Assembly: GCA_900313125.1 (NCBI GenBank)
Contig: OMPZ01000013.1
Location: 1 to 15,397 of the forward strand
DNA length: 15,397 nt
Direction of reading: 5' to 3'
From: an uncultured Eubacteriales bacterium
GTDB taxonomy: Bacteria > Bacillota > Clostridia > Oscillospirales > Acutalibacteraceae
Shown: piece after piece, positions 1-6,828 of the stretch
Position numbering within the stretch: position 1 is the stretch's first letter
How the letters are laid out: every line of letters begins with the position of its first letter
Notes under the pieces: generated by a model
Seen by the model: only the letters and a program-made list of their open reading frames with translations
Databases searched by the model: none
Told to the model about the DNA's origin: nothing
Made by a program: the position numbers and the translations under genes

Positions 1-3
1 AGG

Positions 4-9
4 TATAAT
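4..9 (+). promoter_or_regulatory. rpmH promoter, -10 element
   Basis: A perfect TATAAT hexamer lies 41 bases upstream of the rpmH start. Transcription would begin near base 16 and give a short leader that carries the ribosome binding site AAAGGAGG at 35-42. The -35 element would lie before the window, so only half of the promoter can be seen. Confidence 0.5.
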
Positions 10-49
10 GTTAAATTGCAAGGTTGTATACCCGAAAGGAGGGGTTAGT

Positions 50-184
50 ATGCTGAGAACATATCAGCCGAAGAAGCTTCACAGAAAGAAGGAGCACGGT
101 TTCAGAAAGAGAATGGCTGACCGCAACGGTCGCAAGGTTCTGGCTCGCCGCAGAGCAAAGGGCAGAAAGAGACTTACATACTGA
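50..184 (+). CDS. rpmH: 50S ribosomal protein L34
   Basis: This 44-residue, extremely basic protein is L34, a small component of the large ribosomal subunit. It begins MLRTYQPKKLHRKKEHGFRK and ends with RKRLTY. It shows the family pattern of an N-terminal TYQP followed by KR-rich sequence, with GF-x-x-RM around residues 17-22 and the NGRKVLARRRAKGRK block at residues 26-40. The length equals the family norm of 44-46 residues. The start at base 50 is fixed by AAAGGAGGGG at 35-44, 5-8 bases upstream. In Firmicutes rpmH usually sits beside dnaA and is followed by rnpA, as here, which places the window next to the replication origin. Confidence 0.97.
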   Translation: MLRTYQPKKLHRKKEHGFRKRMADRNGRKVLARRRAKGRKRLTY

Positions 185-216
185 TGCTCTAAAGACAATA
201 CCTGACAGTTATGGCA

Positions 217-246
217 AGGTATATCTTCATAAATGAGGATATACCT
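217..246 (+). other. perfect hairpin in rpmH-rnpA intergenic region
   Basis: The arms 217-229 and 234-246 can pair over 13 bp, with a single G-T wobble at 226/237 and a TAAA tetraloop. The outer nine pairs, AGGTATATC with GATATACCT, are perfect. No T-run follows, so this is not a canonical intrinsic terminator. It may be a processing site, an RNA-stability hairpin or a pause site in the rpmH-rnpA transcript. Confidence 0.6.
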
Positions 247-312
247 GTTTACGCTGTCAAGATCTTTACTCGTGATCTAAGATGGATACGGCGATGACCG
301 TCGCGCTGTCAA

Positions 313-359
313 GGCGCTGCCGCCAAAGCTTTTGCCGTATTGTCAGCGGCAGCATTTTT
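313..359 (+). terminator. possible attenuator or terminator ahead of rnpA
   Basis: GCTGCCGC at 316-323 pairs with GCGGCAGC at 346-353 across a 22-base loop, followed by ATTTTT at 354-359. This resembles an intrinsic terminator 35 bases before the rnpA start. The left arm can also form a small competing hairpin, GGCG-CTGC-CGCC at 313-324. The long loop makes the terminator weaker than usual. A partial terminator here would lower RNase P protein output relative to L34; that role is inference. Confidence 0.4.
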
Positions 360-393
360 GCGCCGCGTGCTGAAATTTTTGGGGTTTAAGGTT

Positions 394-738
394 ATGGCTG
401 TTCTGAGTACGATAAAGGAAAATAATACCTTCAGACGGCTGTACAGGAGCAAGAAGTGCTATGTATATCCGCAGATCGTCGTTTACGCGGCGAAGAATCG
501 TCTGGGCGAGTTTCGCTACGGCATCACCACAAGCAAAAAGGTGGGCAACGCCGTGGAGCGCAGCAGATGCAGACGCGTGATAAGAGCGGCGCTTTTTGAG
601 TATGCCGACGCGCTGTCAAAGCAGGATAAGGGCTATGACATCGTTATTGTAGCGCGCAAAAGGACGGCTTTTGTCAAATCGACCGAGCTTGTGGCGCCTA
701 TCGGCGACAGTCTAAGGCGCGCCGGGATAATTGAGTGA
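394..738 (+). CDS. rnpA: ribonuclease P protein component
   Basis: This 114-residue basic protein is the protein subunit of RNase P, which helps the catalytic RNA bind the 5' leader of precursor tRNAs. The family core RYGITTSKKVGNAVERSRCRR lies around residues 41-61, followed by Y-D-I-V-I-V-A-R near 81-88. The usual RNR motif reads R56-S57-R58, so the middle Asn is replaced by Ser. I placed the start at the ATG at 394 because the protein then has the family length of about 115 residues and GGGG at 381-384 lies upstream. A longer TTG-initiated frame from 340 would run through the hairpin at 346-353 and adds nothing conserved. It follows rpmH and ends six bases before yidD. Confidence 0.93.
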   Translation: MAVLSTIKENNTFRRLYRSKKCYVYPQIVVYAAKNRLGEFRYGITTSKKVGNAVERSRCRRVIRAALFEYADALSKQDKGYDIVIVARKRTAFVKSTELVAPIGDSLRRAGIIE

Positions 739-744
739 CGAGAA

Positions 745-1023
745 ATGAAAAAGCTGGTAATATGGCTTATCAGGTTCTATCAGAAATATATTTCGCCGCT
801 GTCGGCTCCGTGCTGCCGGTTTTCGCCGAGCTGCTCGCAATACGGTATTGAAGCCGTCGAGCGTTTCGGAGTGATACGCGGTCTGGGGCTCACTATTTGG
901 CGCATACTCAGGTGTAATCCGTGGAATCCGGGCGGATTTGACCCTGTTCCCGAAAAAACAAACAAAAAAAGAAAATACAAGTTTATTGAATATAAAGCTG
1001 TAAAGAACAAGGGAAAGAGATAA
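745..1023 (+). CDS. yidD: membrane protein insertion efficiency factor YidD
   Basis: This 92-residue protein belongs to the YidD family (PF01809), a small membrane-associated factor that assists YidC-dependent insertion of inner-membrane proteins. An amphipathic N-terminal stretch, WLIRFYQKYISPL, is followed by the Cys-rich signature CCRFSPSCSQYGIEAVERFG at about residues 23-42, then RILRCNPWNPGGFDPVP near 53-69. The Lys-rich tail after residue 70 is poorly conserved. It starts six bases after rnpA stops and is transcribed with it; the following gene is its partner yidC. The Shine-Dalgarno sequence before the ATG is weak (GACGAGAA), which suggests translational coupling to rnpA. Confidence 0.95.
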   Translation: MKKLVIWLIRFYQKYISPLSAPCCRFSPSCSQYGIEAVERFGVIRGLGLTIWRILRCNPWNPGGFDPVPEKTNKKRKYKFIEYKAVKNKGKR

Positions 1024-1063
1024 TTACAGACCGACGCCGCCTTTTAGGTTTTCTAAAATTTTG

Positions 1064-1072
1064 TGGTATATT
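1064..1072 (+). promoter_or_regulatory. candidate extended -10 promoter for yidC
   Basis: TGGTATATT at 1064-1072 matches an extended -10 element (TGn followed by TATATT) in the only gap between yidD and yidC. No convincing -35 is visible. An AT-rich hairpin, TTTTAG (1042-1047) with CTAAAA (1053-1058), lies just upstream. It could give yidC extra transcription independent of rpmH. Confidence 0.3.
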
Positions 1073-1109
1073 ATTTTGTGTTGTACGGTGCGGTCGAAAG
1101 GGCAGTTAA

Positions 1110-2144
1110 ATGACAGGTTTATTTGAATCTTTGGGTTATATTTTCGGATATTTGCTTTGGTTCGCTTACGGTCTTGTTAAGAATTTCGCGGTCGCGATCC
1201 TTATCTTCACCGTAATTCTGAGAGCTCTCCAGTTTCCGCTTCAGATAAAAAGCCAGAAATCTATGGCGGGAAGTATGAGACTCCAGAAAAAGCAGCAGGA
1301 GATCCAGGAAAAATACGGCAAAGACAGAGACAAGGTAAACGAGGAGCTTTCAAAGCTGTATGAGAAGGAGAACATCAGCCCCACAAGCGGCTGTATGACC
1401 TCAATTATACCGATGTTCCTCTTGTTCGGCGTTTATTACGCTATCAGAAATCCGCTCACAAACACGCTGCACATCGCTAAGGACAGCGTAAACGCGGCAC
1501 TTTCGTTTGCAAAGGGTCTGCCGGTGGTAGGCTCCAACATAGAGGGCTACTACGGTCAGATCAGCTTTATGAGCCTCTATTCCGACGTTAAGAACAACGC
1601 CGACTTTATCGCTCATACAGGCTTTTCAGATGCTGATATCGGCAAGCTCGACCAGTTCGCGAACGGTTTTAAATTATTTGGACTGAACCTGCTTGATATG
1701 CCCAGTTCGCACGGTTTTTGGTCGGTATTCATTCTTTTCCCGATACTGTGCTTTGTAACGAGCTTTGCAACAAGTCTCGTTTCGATGAAGATGAACGGGC
1801 AGAGTCTGAGCCTTAAGGGGCAGCAGGGCTGCATGAATTCGATGTTTCTGCTCATGCCGCTGATGTCGGCATGGATCGCATATTCGGTACCTGCCGCTAT
1901 CGGCTTGTACTGGATCTATTCAAGTGTGATCGGTTTTATTACGACTATTATCATCCATAAGTTTTATAACGCTCAGGCGCTTACGGCGCAGGACGAGGCA
2001 AGGCGCATCGCCTACCTTGAAGAAAGTGAGCTTAGCGTCAAAAAGCTCGCAAGAGCTTACACCGCCGAGACTAAGCCTACGCTTACCAAGAGTAAGCCGC
2101 AGGGCTCGGGAAAATCGGGCGGAAAGAAAAAGAAGAAAAAATAA
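1110..2144 (+). CDS. yidC: membrane protein insertase YidC/Oxa1 family
   Basis: This 344-residue protein is the YidC/Oxa1/Alb3-type insertase that puts proteins into the cytoplasmic membrane alone or together with SecYEG. Membrane segments lie near residues 10-40, 95-112, 200-225, 245-262 and 263-285. The first cytoplasmic loop (about 45-90) is highly charged and helical, as in Gram-positive YidC. Arg38 in ILRALQFPL is the conserved positive charge of the hydrophilic groove. The tail ends in a run of lysines, typical of ribosome-contacting YidC tails. No lipoprotein signal or large periplasmic domain is present. GAAAGGG upstream of the ATG serves as ribosome binding site. It follows its helper yidD and precedes khpB, the usual order. 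Confidence 0.95.
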   Translation: MTGLFESLGYIFGYLLWFAYGLVKNFAVAILIFTVILRALQFPLQIKSQKSMAGSMRLQKKQQEIQEKYGKDRDKVNEELSKLYEKENISPTSGCMTSIIPMFLLFGVYYAIRNPLTNTLHIAKDSVNAALSFAKGLPVVGSNIEGYYGQISFMSLYSDVKNNADFIAHTGFSDADIGKLDQFANGFKLFGLNLLDMPSSHGFWSVFILFPILCFVTSFATSLVSMKMNGQSLSLKGQQGCMNSMFLLMPLMSAWIAYSVPAAIGLYWIYSSVIGFITTIIIHKFYNAQALTAQDEARRIAYLEESELSVKKLARAYTAETKPTLTKSKPQGSGKSGGKKKKKK

Positions 2145-2186
2145 TTGCCGGTGCTTTGCGGCAATGGAAGAAGTGAGGTGTCAGGT

Positions 2187-3092
2187 GTGATTAAAGAGGC
2201 GTTTGGCAAAGGTGACACAGTAGAAGAGGCTCTCGCGCAGGCTTGTCAGGAGCTTGGCGTTGAAACAGAGAGCGCAGAGTACGAGATAATCAAAGAGCCT
2301 AAGGAGAAAAAATTCGGTATTTTTGGCGGCAGCCCGGCAGAGGTGCGCGCTTACATCACGGTTACACCGGCGGCTGCGGCAAACGAGTATGTAAAGAACA
2401 TTCTCGCCTGCATGGGACTTGAGGATATCGAGACAGAGGTAACGGAAAACGAAAATACTGCCGAGATCAATCTTTCCGGCGACGACGTTGGCTTTGTTAT
2501 CGGCAGACGCGGCGAGACTCTTGACGCGCTGCAGTATCTTGCAGGTCTGGTCGCTAACCACGTTGACAATCAGTATTACAGGATCACGATCAATACGGGC
2601 AACTACAGAGAAAAGAGAGAGGAAACTCTCGAGAGACTCGGTAAGAAGCTCGCGATAAAGGCTATCAAAACGGGTAAAAACGTCAACCTTGAGCCTATGA
2701 ATCCGTATGAGAGAAGGATAATCCATACGGCTGTTCAGGGTGTCAACGGCGCGATCTCCTTCTCCGAGGGCGAGGATCTCGAACGTCACGTTGTTATCGC
2801 TCCCGACCCGAAGAACCCTGTTAAGCCGAGAAGGAACTACAACCGTGACGGCAGACGCGGCGGCAGAGGAAACGGCCGCGGCAACGGCGGCAGAAGAAAT
2901 CAGGGCGGCTACAAGAGACAGACTACTCCCTATAAGGAAAACTTCGAGAGAAAGCCGTATCAGAACCGCTACAACAAGCCCACAGACGACGAGATGATAA
3001 CGACATCTTCTTCGACGTTCAGCCAGAGAAGCCCGATCGAAAAGGCAGGACTTCCGCTGTTCTCTAAAATAGAGAAGAAGATCGACGAATAA
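2187..3092 (+). CDS. khpB: RNA-binding protein KhpB (Jag), with RG-rich tail
   Basis: This 301-residue protein is KhpB, also called Jag, which with KhpA binds RNA and affects cell elongation and division in Gram-positive bacteria. The Jag-N domain covers residues 1 to about 56 and includes the typical KKFGIFGGSPAEVRAYI. A KH domain spans about 65-140 with loop VIGRRG at 104-109, and an R3H domain spans about 145-207 with R176-x3-H180. I chose the GTG at 2187 because GAGGTG (2175-2180) lies six bases before it; in-frame upstream starts at 2145 and 2178 have no good site. Odd feature: residues 213-301 form a disordered tail rich in Arg, Gly and Asn, then acidic/Ser-rich sequence, ending in LPLFSKIEKKIDE. 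Bacillus Jag is about 208 residues, so this tail is extra. Confidence 0.93.
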   Translation: MIKEAFGKGDTVEEALAQACQELGVETESAEYEIIKEPKEKKFGIFGGSPAEVRAYITVTPAAAANEYVKNILACMGLEDIETEVTENENTAEINLSGDDVGFVIGRRGETLDALQYLAGLVANHVDNQYYRITINTGNYREKREETLERLGKKLAIKAIKTGKNVNLEPMNPYERRIIHTAVQGVNGAISFSEGEDLERHVVIAPDPKNPVKPRRNYNRDGRRGGRGNGRGNGGRRNQGGYKRQTTPYKENFERKPYQNRYNKPTDDEMITTSSSTFSQRSPIEKAGLPLFSKIEKKIDE

Positions 3093-3130
3093 ACAAAATA
3101 ATAAACTCCCTCGTTTATCGGGAGCATCTA

Positions 3131-3171
3131 AACAGCGAAGGCTCTCGAACCTTCGCTGTTTTTTATTTTTT
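3131..3171 (+). terminator. strong intrinsic terminator after khpB
   Basis: AACAGCGAAGG (3131-3141) pairs perfectly with CCTTCGCTGTT (3150-3160) around an 8-base loop, followed by TTTTATTTTTT to 3171. A second small stem, CTCCC (3106-3110) with GGGAG (3120-3124), lies just upstream. It ends the rpmH-to-khpB transcript. The next gene's ribosome binding site begins right after the T-run. Confidence 0.9.
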
Positions 3172-3184
3172 AGGGGAGATGTAT

Positions 3185-3538
3185 ATGGAGAAGAACAAAA
3201 AAGAGCCTGTAAGATTTTACGGCGTGAGACTGAGTTGGTATCTGATCGCTTACGCGCTGATGACTGTGACAGGTATTTTTATTTCGTGCATCGGAGAAAG
3301 CGACGGCGGAGGGATGACTGAGCTGTTCCTTATATTTTTGGGCTTGATCTTTTTGATCTTCGGCGGCGGTGCTGCGGTAATATCAGTTTTGACCACTCTC
3401 GCAGTCATTTTCTTTTTTAAGGATAAAAAGAAAATAATTCCAAATGTATTTTTTACTCTTTTATCGGCAGCATATATTATCTCTATTATCTTAAGTGCAT
3501 ATAGTGTAAGACATTTATCCTTTTCAATACCGGGATAA
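3185..3538 (+). CDS. small hypothetical membrane protein
   Basis: I do not recognise this 117-residue protein. A charged start (MEKNKKEPVRFYG) is followed by three or four membrane segments at about residues 16-36, 43-59, 61-80 and 88-110, with a Lys-rich loop near 80-87. No catalytic motif is seen. I chose the ATG at 3185 because GGGGAG (3173-3178) is six bases upstream; the ATG at 3179 directly abuts that site. It sits between the khpB terminator and mnmE, and no promoter fits between the terminator T-run and its start. It may therefore be expressed by read-through. Function unknown. Confidence 0.7.
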   Translation: MEKNKKEPVRFYGVRLSWYLIAYALMTVTGIFISCIGESDGGGMTELFLIFLGLIFLIFGGGAAVISVLTTLAVIFFFKDKKKIIPNVFFTLLSAAYIISIILSAYSVRHLSFSIPG

Positions 3539-3549
3539 TACAATAATTT

Positions 3550-3555
3550 TATAAT
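3550..3555 (+). promoter_or_regulatory. possible -10 element for mnmE
   Basis: TATAAT lies 19 bases before the mnmE start in an AT-rich stretch. No matching -35 sequence is visible at the right distance, so this is a weak call. It would leave a leader of only about a dozen bases with a modest GGTG site at 3564-3567. Confidence 0.25.
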
Positions 3556-3574
3556 AAATATATGGTGAAATTAA

Positions 3575-4951
3575 ATGAGTTTGTTTAATAATGATGTTAT
3601 AGCCGCTATATCTACTCCGGTAGGTGTCGGCGGCATAAGTGTGATCCGTGTGTCGGGCAAGTCGGCGATCGAAACGGCTGACAGCGTTTTCAGATCGGTC
3701 AGCGGAAAAAAGCTGTCGGAACTGAAGGGGTACTCCGCGTTGTTCGGAAAGATCTATGACGGCGAAGAACCGCTCGATGAAGCTGTCGTTACGGTATTCA
3801 AAGCGCCGCACAGCTATACGGGCGAGGACGTTGCGGAGATCTCGTGCCACGGCGGAATGTACATTACGAATCAGGTCTTGCGTACTGTTTTGAAAAACGG
3901 CGCGCGCCTTGCAAACCCCGGTGAGTTCACGGAACGCGCGTTCCTTAACGGAAAGATAGATCTTACTGAATCGGAAGCTGTGATGGATATTATCTCAGCA
4001 AAGGGCAAGGCCGCGGCGCGTTCCGCTCTCGGCATAAAAGAGGGCAGGCTTCGCGCGGAGATAGACGAGGTGAAGTCGCTGCTATTAAACGAAGCGGCGC
4101 ATCTTTCGGCTTGGGCGGATTACCCCGAGGAGGATATCCCCGAGGTCTCGAACGACGTACTTTTCAACAATCTGAGCGATGCTTGTGGAAAACTCGGCGC
4201 GCTTTTGAAAAATTACGACTGCGGTAAGGCTGTCAAGCAGGGGATAGATACGCTCATCATCGGAAAGCCGAACGTCGGAAAGTCAACGCTGATGAATTTT
4301 CTCACCGGCGCGCAAAAAAGCATAGTGACCGACATTCCCGGAACGACGCGCGATATCATCGAAGAAACGGTCGTTATCGGCAGCGCGGTGCTTATTCTGT
4401 CGGATACGGCAGGGCTGCGAGATTCAGACGATCCGATAGAGAAAATCGGCGTCGAGCTTGTCAAAAAGAGAATAAACTCCTGCGGGCTTGCGCTCGCCGT
4501 GTTCGACGCGTCGCGTCCGCTTGACGACGATGATATGAGTATGCTCGAGCTGCTTGGAGACGTGCCGTCGGTCGCCGTAATAAATAAGACCGATCTTGAC
4601 TGCGTTATCGACACGGAGTTTATCAAGTCGAGAGCCGACAAGTGCGTATTCATTTCCGCGTCTAACGGCGACGGAATGGACGAGCTGACTCAGGCTGTCG
4701 AAAGTCTGACTGGCGCGGCTGATTTTGATGAAAACGCGGCTACGCTCTCGAACGAGCGTCAGTATCAATGCGTCACTCGTGCGCTCGCGCCGCTTGAAGA
4801 AGCTCTCGACGCCGTTAAAATGGGAATAACACTTGACGCTGTTACGGTGCTGATCGAGGAGTCGATACAAAACCTTCTTGAGCTTACGGGCGAGCGCGCG
4901 GGCGACGAGATCGTACACAATGTTTTTTCGAGATTCTGCGTAGGAAAGTAG
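3575..4951 (+). CDS. mnmE: tRNA modification GTPase MnmE
   Basis: This 458-residue protein is MnmE (TrmE), the GTPase that works with MnmG to add the carboxymethylaminomethyl (or aminomethyl) group at C5 of wobble uridine 34 in several tRNAs. The N-terminal tetrahydrofolate-binding domain (about 1-120) contains TPVGVGGISVIRVSG and HSYTGEDVAEISCHGG. The inserted G domain shows G230-KPNVGKS (G1), D-I-P-G-T-T-R-D near 250 (G2), DTAG at 277-280 (G3) and NKTD at 337-340 (G4). The protein ends in FCVGK, the conserved C-x-G-K tail with the essential Cys. Length matches the family (about 450-460). mnmG follows nine bases later, with its ribosome binding site overlapping this stop codon. Confidence 0.98.
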   Translation: MSLFNNDVIAAISTPVGVGGISVIRVSGKSAIETADSVFRSVSGKKLSELKGYSALFGKIYDGEEPLDEAVVTVFKAPHSYTGEDVAEISCHGGMYITNQVLRTVLKNGARLANPGEFTERAFLNGKIDLTESEAVMDIISAKGKAAARSALGIKEGRLRAEIDEVKSLLLNEAAHLSAWADYPEEDIPEVSNDVLFNNLSDACGKLGALLKNYDCGKAVKQGIDTLIIGKPNVGKSTLMNFLTGAQKSIVTDIPGTTRDIIEETVVIGSAVLILSDTAGLRDSDDPIEKIGVELVKKRINSCGLALAVFDASRPLDDDDMSMLELLGDVPSVAVINKTDLDCVIDTEFIKSRADKCVFISASNGDGMDELTQAVESLTGAADFDENAATLSNERQYQCVTRALAPLEEALDAVKMGITLDAVTVLIEESIQNLLELTGERAGDEIVHNVFSRFCVGK

Positions 4952-4960
4952 GGAATTTTA

Positions 4961-6820
4961 GTGAGTTATTTTGCCGGAAAATACGACATAGCAGTTATCG
5001 GCGCAGGTCATGCGGGAATCGAGGCGGCGCTTGCTGGCGCGAGACTCGGCTGCAAAACTGTCGTGTTTACAATAAATATGGACGCGGTGGGCAACTGTCC
5101 GTGCAACCCGTCGATCGGCGGTACGGCTAAGGGTCATCTTGTCCGCGAGATAGACGCGCTCGGCGGCGAAATGGGTAAGACCGCCGACGAATGTATGCTG
5201 CAAATGAGAATGCTCAACCGCGGCAAAGGTCCTGCCGTTCATTCTCTGCGCGCACAGATAGACAGACGAAAATACAGCGAGGTAATGAAGCACAAACTCG
5301 AAACTCAGCAAAATCTGGAGCTGCATCAGGCCGAGATAGTCTCCGTGAGGAAATGCGGCGATGTGTGGAAGCTTGAAACGCGAATGGGTGCGGAGTACGA
5401 ATTTAAAGCGGTGGTAATAGCTACGGGAACGTATCTCGGCGGCAGGATATTTGTCGGCGAGGTTTCGTACGAGAGCGGTCCTGACGGTATTTTCCCGGCG
5501 ACATTTCTCGGGCAGTCGCTCAAAGACCTCGGTATTTCACTTCGCAGGTTTAAGACGGGAACTCCGGCGCGTGTTCTCAGGTCGAGCATAGATTTCTCCG
5601 ACCTTGAAGAGCAGAGGGGCGACGAGCCTGTCGTACCGTTTTCTTACGACACAGAGGAATTGCCCGAAAACAAGGTAGTTTGTCACGTCGGTTGGACGAA
5701 CGAAAACACAAAGCAGATAATTCTCGACAACATTCACCGTTCGCCGCTTTACAGCGGTGTTATACACGGCGTAGGGCCGCGCTACTGCCCGAGTATCGAG
5801 GATAAGATCGTGCGTTTTTCAGACAAGGAGCGTCATCAGCTTTTCATCGAGCCGTGCGGCGAAAACACGGAGGAAATGTACCTCCAGGGAATGTCGTCGT
5901 CGCTGCCGGAGGAGGTACAGCTAAAATTTTACCACTCGATAAAGGGTCTTGAAAACGTCGTGATGATGCGCTGCGCTTACGCAATCGAGTACGATTGTGC
6001 CGACCCTCTGCAAATGGACAACACGCTCGAATTTATCGAGCACAGGGGATTGTACGGCGCAGGTCAGTTCAACGGCTCGTCGGGCTACGAAGAGGCGGCG
6101 GCACAGGGACTTGTTGCAGGAGTGAACGCCGCTTTGAAGATAAAGGGCGAAGAACCGATGATACTTGACCGCGCAGGCTCGTATATCGGCACGCTTGTAG
6201 ACGACCTCGTAACGAAGGGCGCGAACGACCCGTACAGAATGATGACGTCGCGCAGCGAGTACAGGCTGATACTTCGTCAGGACAACGCCGATGAACGCCT
6301 TACGCCTATCGGCAGACGGATAGGACTTATCACGGACGAGCGTTATGAAAAATTCCTGAAAAAGCAGGAGCTAAAGTCGCAGGAGCTTAAAAGAATACGC
6401 TCGACCGTCATAGCACCGTCGGAAAAGGTGAATGAGATACTTGTTTCACGTGAAACATCTCCGATAACAACAGGTGTAAAGCTTGTTGACCTTATAAAGC
6501 GTCCGCAGCTTTCATACGACGCGCTAAAGGAGATAGACAAGACGCGTCCCGAGCTTGACGCGAATATTTTCGAACAGATAGAGGTCGAGGTAAAGTACGA
6601 GGGTTACATCAAAAAGCAGCTCGCACAGGTCGAACAGATGAGACGAATGGAGACAAAGCGTCTGCCTATCGACCTCGATTACAAAGAGATACAGGGGCTG
6701 CGTCTTGAAGCGCAGGAAAAGCTCAACAAGGTACACCCGACAAATCTCGGTCAGGCGAGCAGGATCTCCGGCGTCAGCCCTGCGGATATCAGCGTGCTCG
6801 TTATATGGCTGTCAAAATGA
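4961..6820 (+). CDS. mnmG: tRNA uridine-5-carboxymethylaminomethyl modification enzyme MnmG
   Basis: This 619-residue FAD protein is MnmG (GidA), partner of MnmE in wobble-uridine modification. The N-terminal FAD-binding motif GAGHAG is at residues 14-19. The MnmG signatures NCPCNPSIGGTAKGHL (45-60), RRFKTGTPARV and SRSEYRLILRQDNADERLTPIG are present, and the C-terminal helical domain ends in GLRLEAQEKLNKVHPTNLGQASRISGVSPADISVL. Translation starts at a GTG (4961) with AGGGA at 4950-4954 overlapping the mnmE stop, so the two proteins are probably coupled. A perfect 16-bp parS site lies inside the gene at 6442-6457, encoding V495-S-R-E-T499. rsmG follows eight bases after the stop. Confidence 0.98.
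   Translation: MSYFAGKYDIAVIGAGHAGIEAALAGARLGCKTVVFTINMDAVGNCPCNPSIGGTAKGHLVREIDALGGEMGKTADECMLQMRMLNRGKGPAVHSLRAQIDRRKYSEVMKHKLETQQNLELHQAEIVSVRKCGDVWKLETRMGAEYEFKAVVIATGTYLGGRIFVGEVSYESGPDGIFPATFLGQSLKDLGISLRRFKTGTPARVLRSSIDFSDLEEQRGDEPVVPFSYDTEELPENKVVCHVGWTNENTKQIILDNIHRSPLYSGVIHGVGPRYCPSIEDKIVRFSDKERHQLFIEPCGENTEEMYLQGMSSSLPEEVQLKFYHSIKGLENVVMMRCAYAIEYDCADPLQMDNTLEFIEHRGLYGAGQFNGSSGYEEAAAQGLVAGVNAALKIKGEEPMILDRAGSYIGTLVDDLVTKGANDPYRMMTSRSEYRLILRQDNADERLTPIGRRIGLITDERYEKFLKKQELKSQELKRIRSTVIAPSEKVNEILVSRETSPITTGVKLVDLIKRPQLSYDALKEIDKTRPELDANIFEQIEVEVKYEGYIKKQLAQVEQMRRMETKRLPIDLDYKEIQGLRLEAQEKLNKVHPTNLGQASRISGVSPADISVLVIWLSK
6442..6457. promoter_or_regulatory. parS site inside mnmG
   Basis: TGTTTCACGTGAAACA is a perfect palindrome identical to the consensus ParB-loading site of Firmicutes and many other bacteria. 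It lies within the mnmG coding sequence. ParB bound here would load, spread and recruit SMC near the origin. The parB gene 4 kb away keeps the standard specificity residues. Confidence 0.93.
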
Positions 6821-6828
6821 GGTGAATT

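Noticed and set aside
340..393. Extended N-terminus of rnpA from a TTG
   Set aside because: It would run through the right arm of a hairpin and its T-run, and it makes the protein longer than the family; the ATG at 394 fits better.
2181..2789. A 202-codon minus-strand open frame across khpB
   Set aside because: It is antisense to the conserved Jag-N, KH and R3H domains and has no family features.
3526..3541. Possible Bacillus-type Noc binding site around ATACCGGGATAAT
   Set aside because: Only the CCGG centre fits; the arms do not match the recalled TATTTCCCGGGAAATA consensus.
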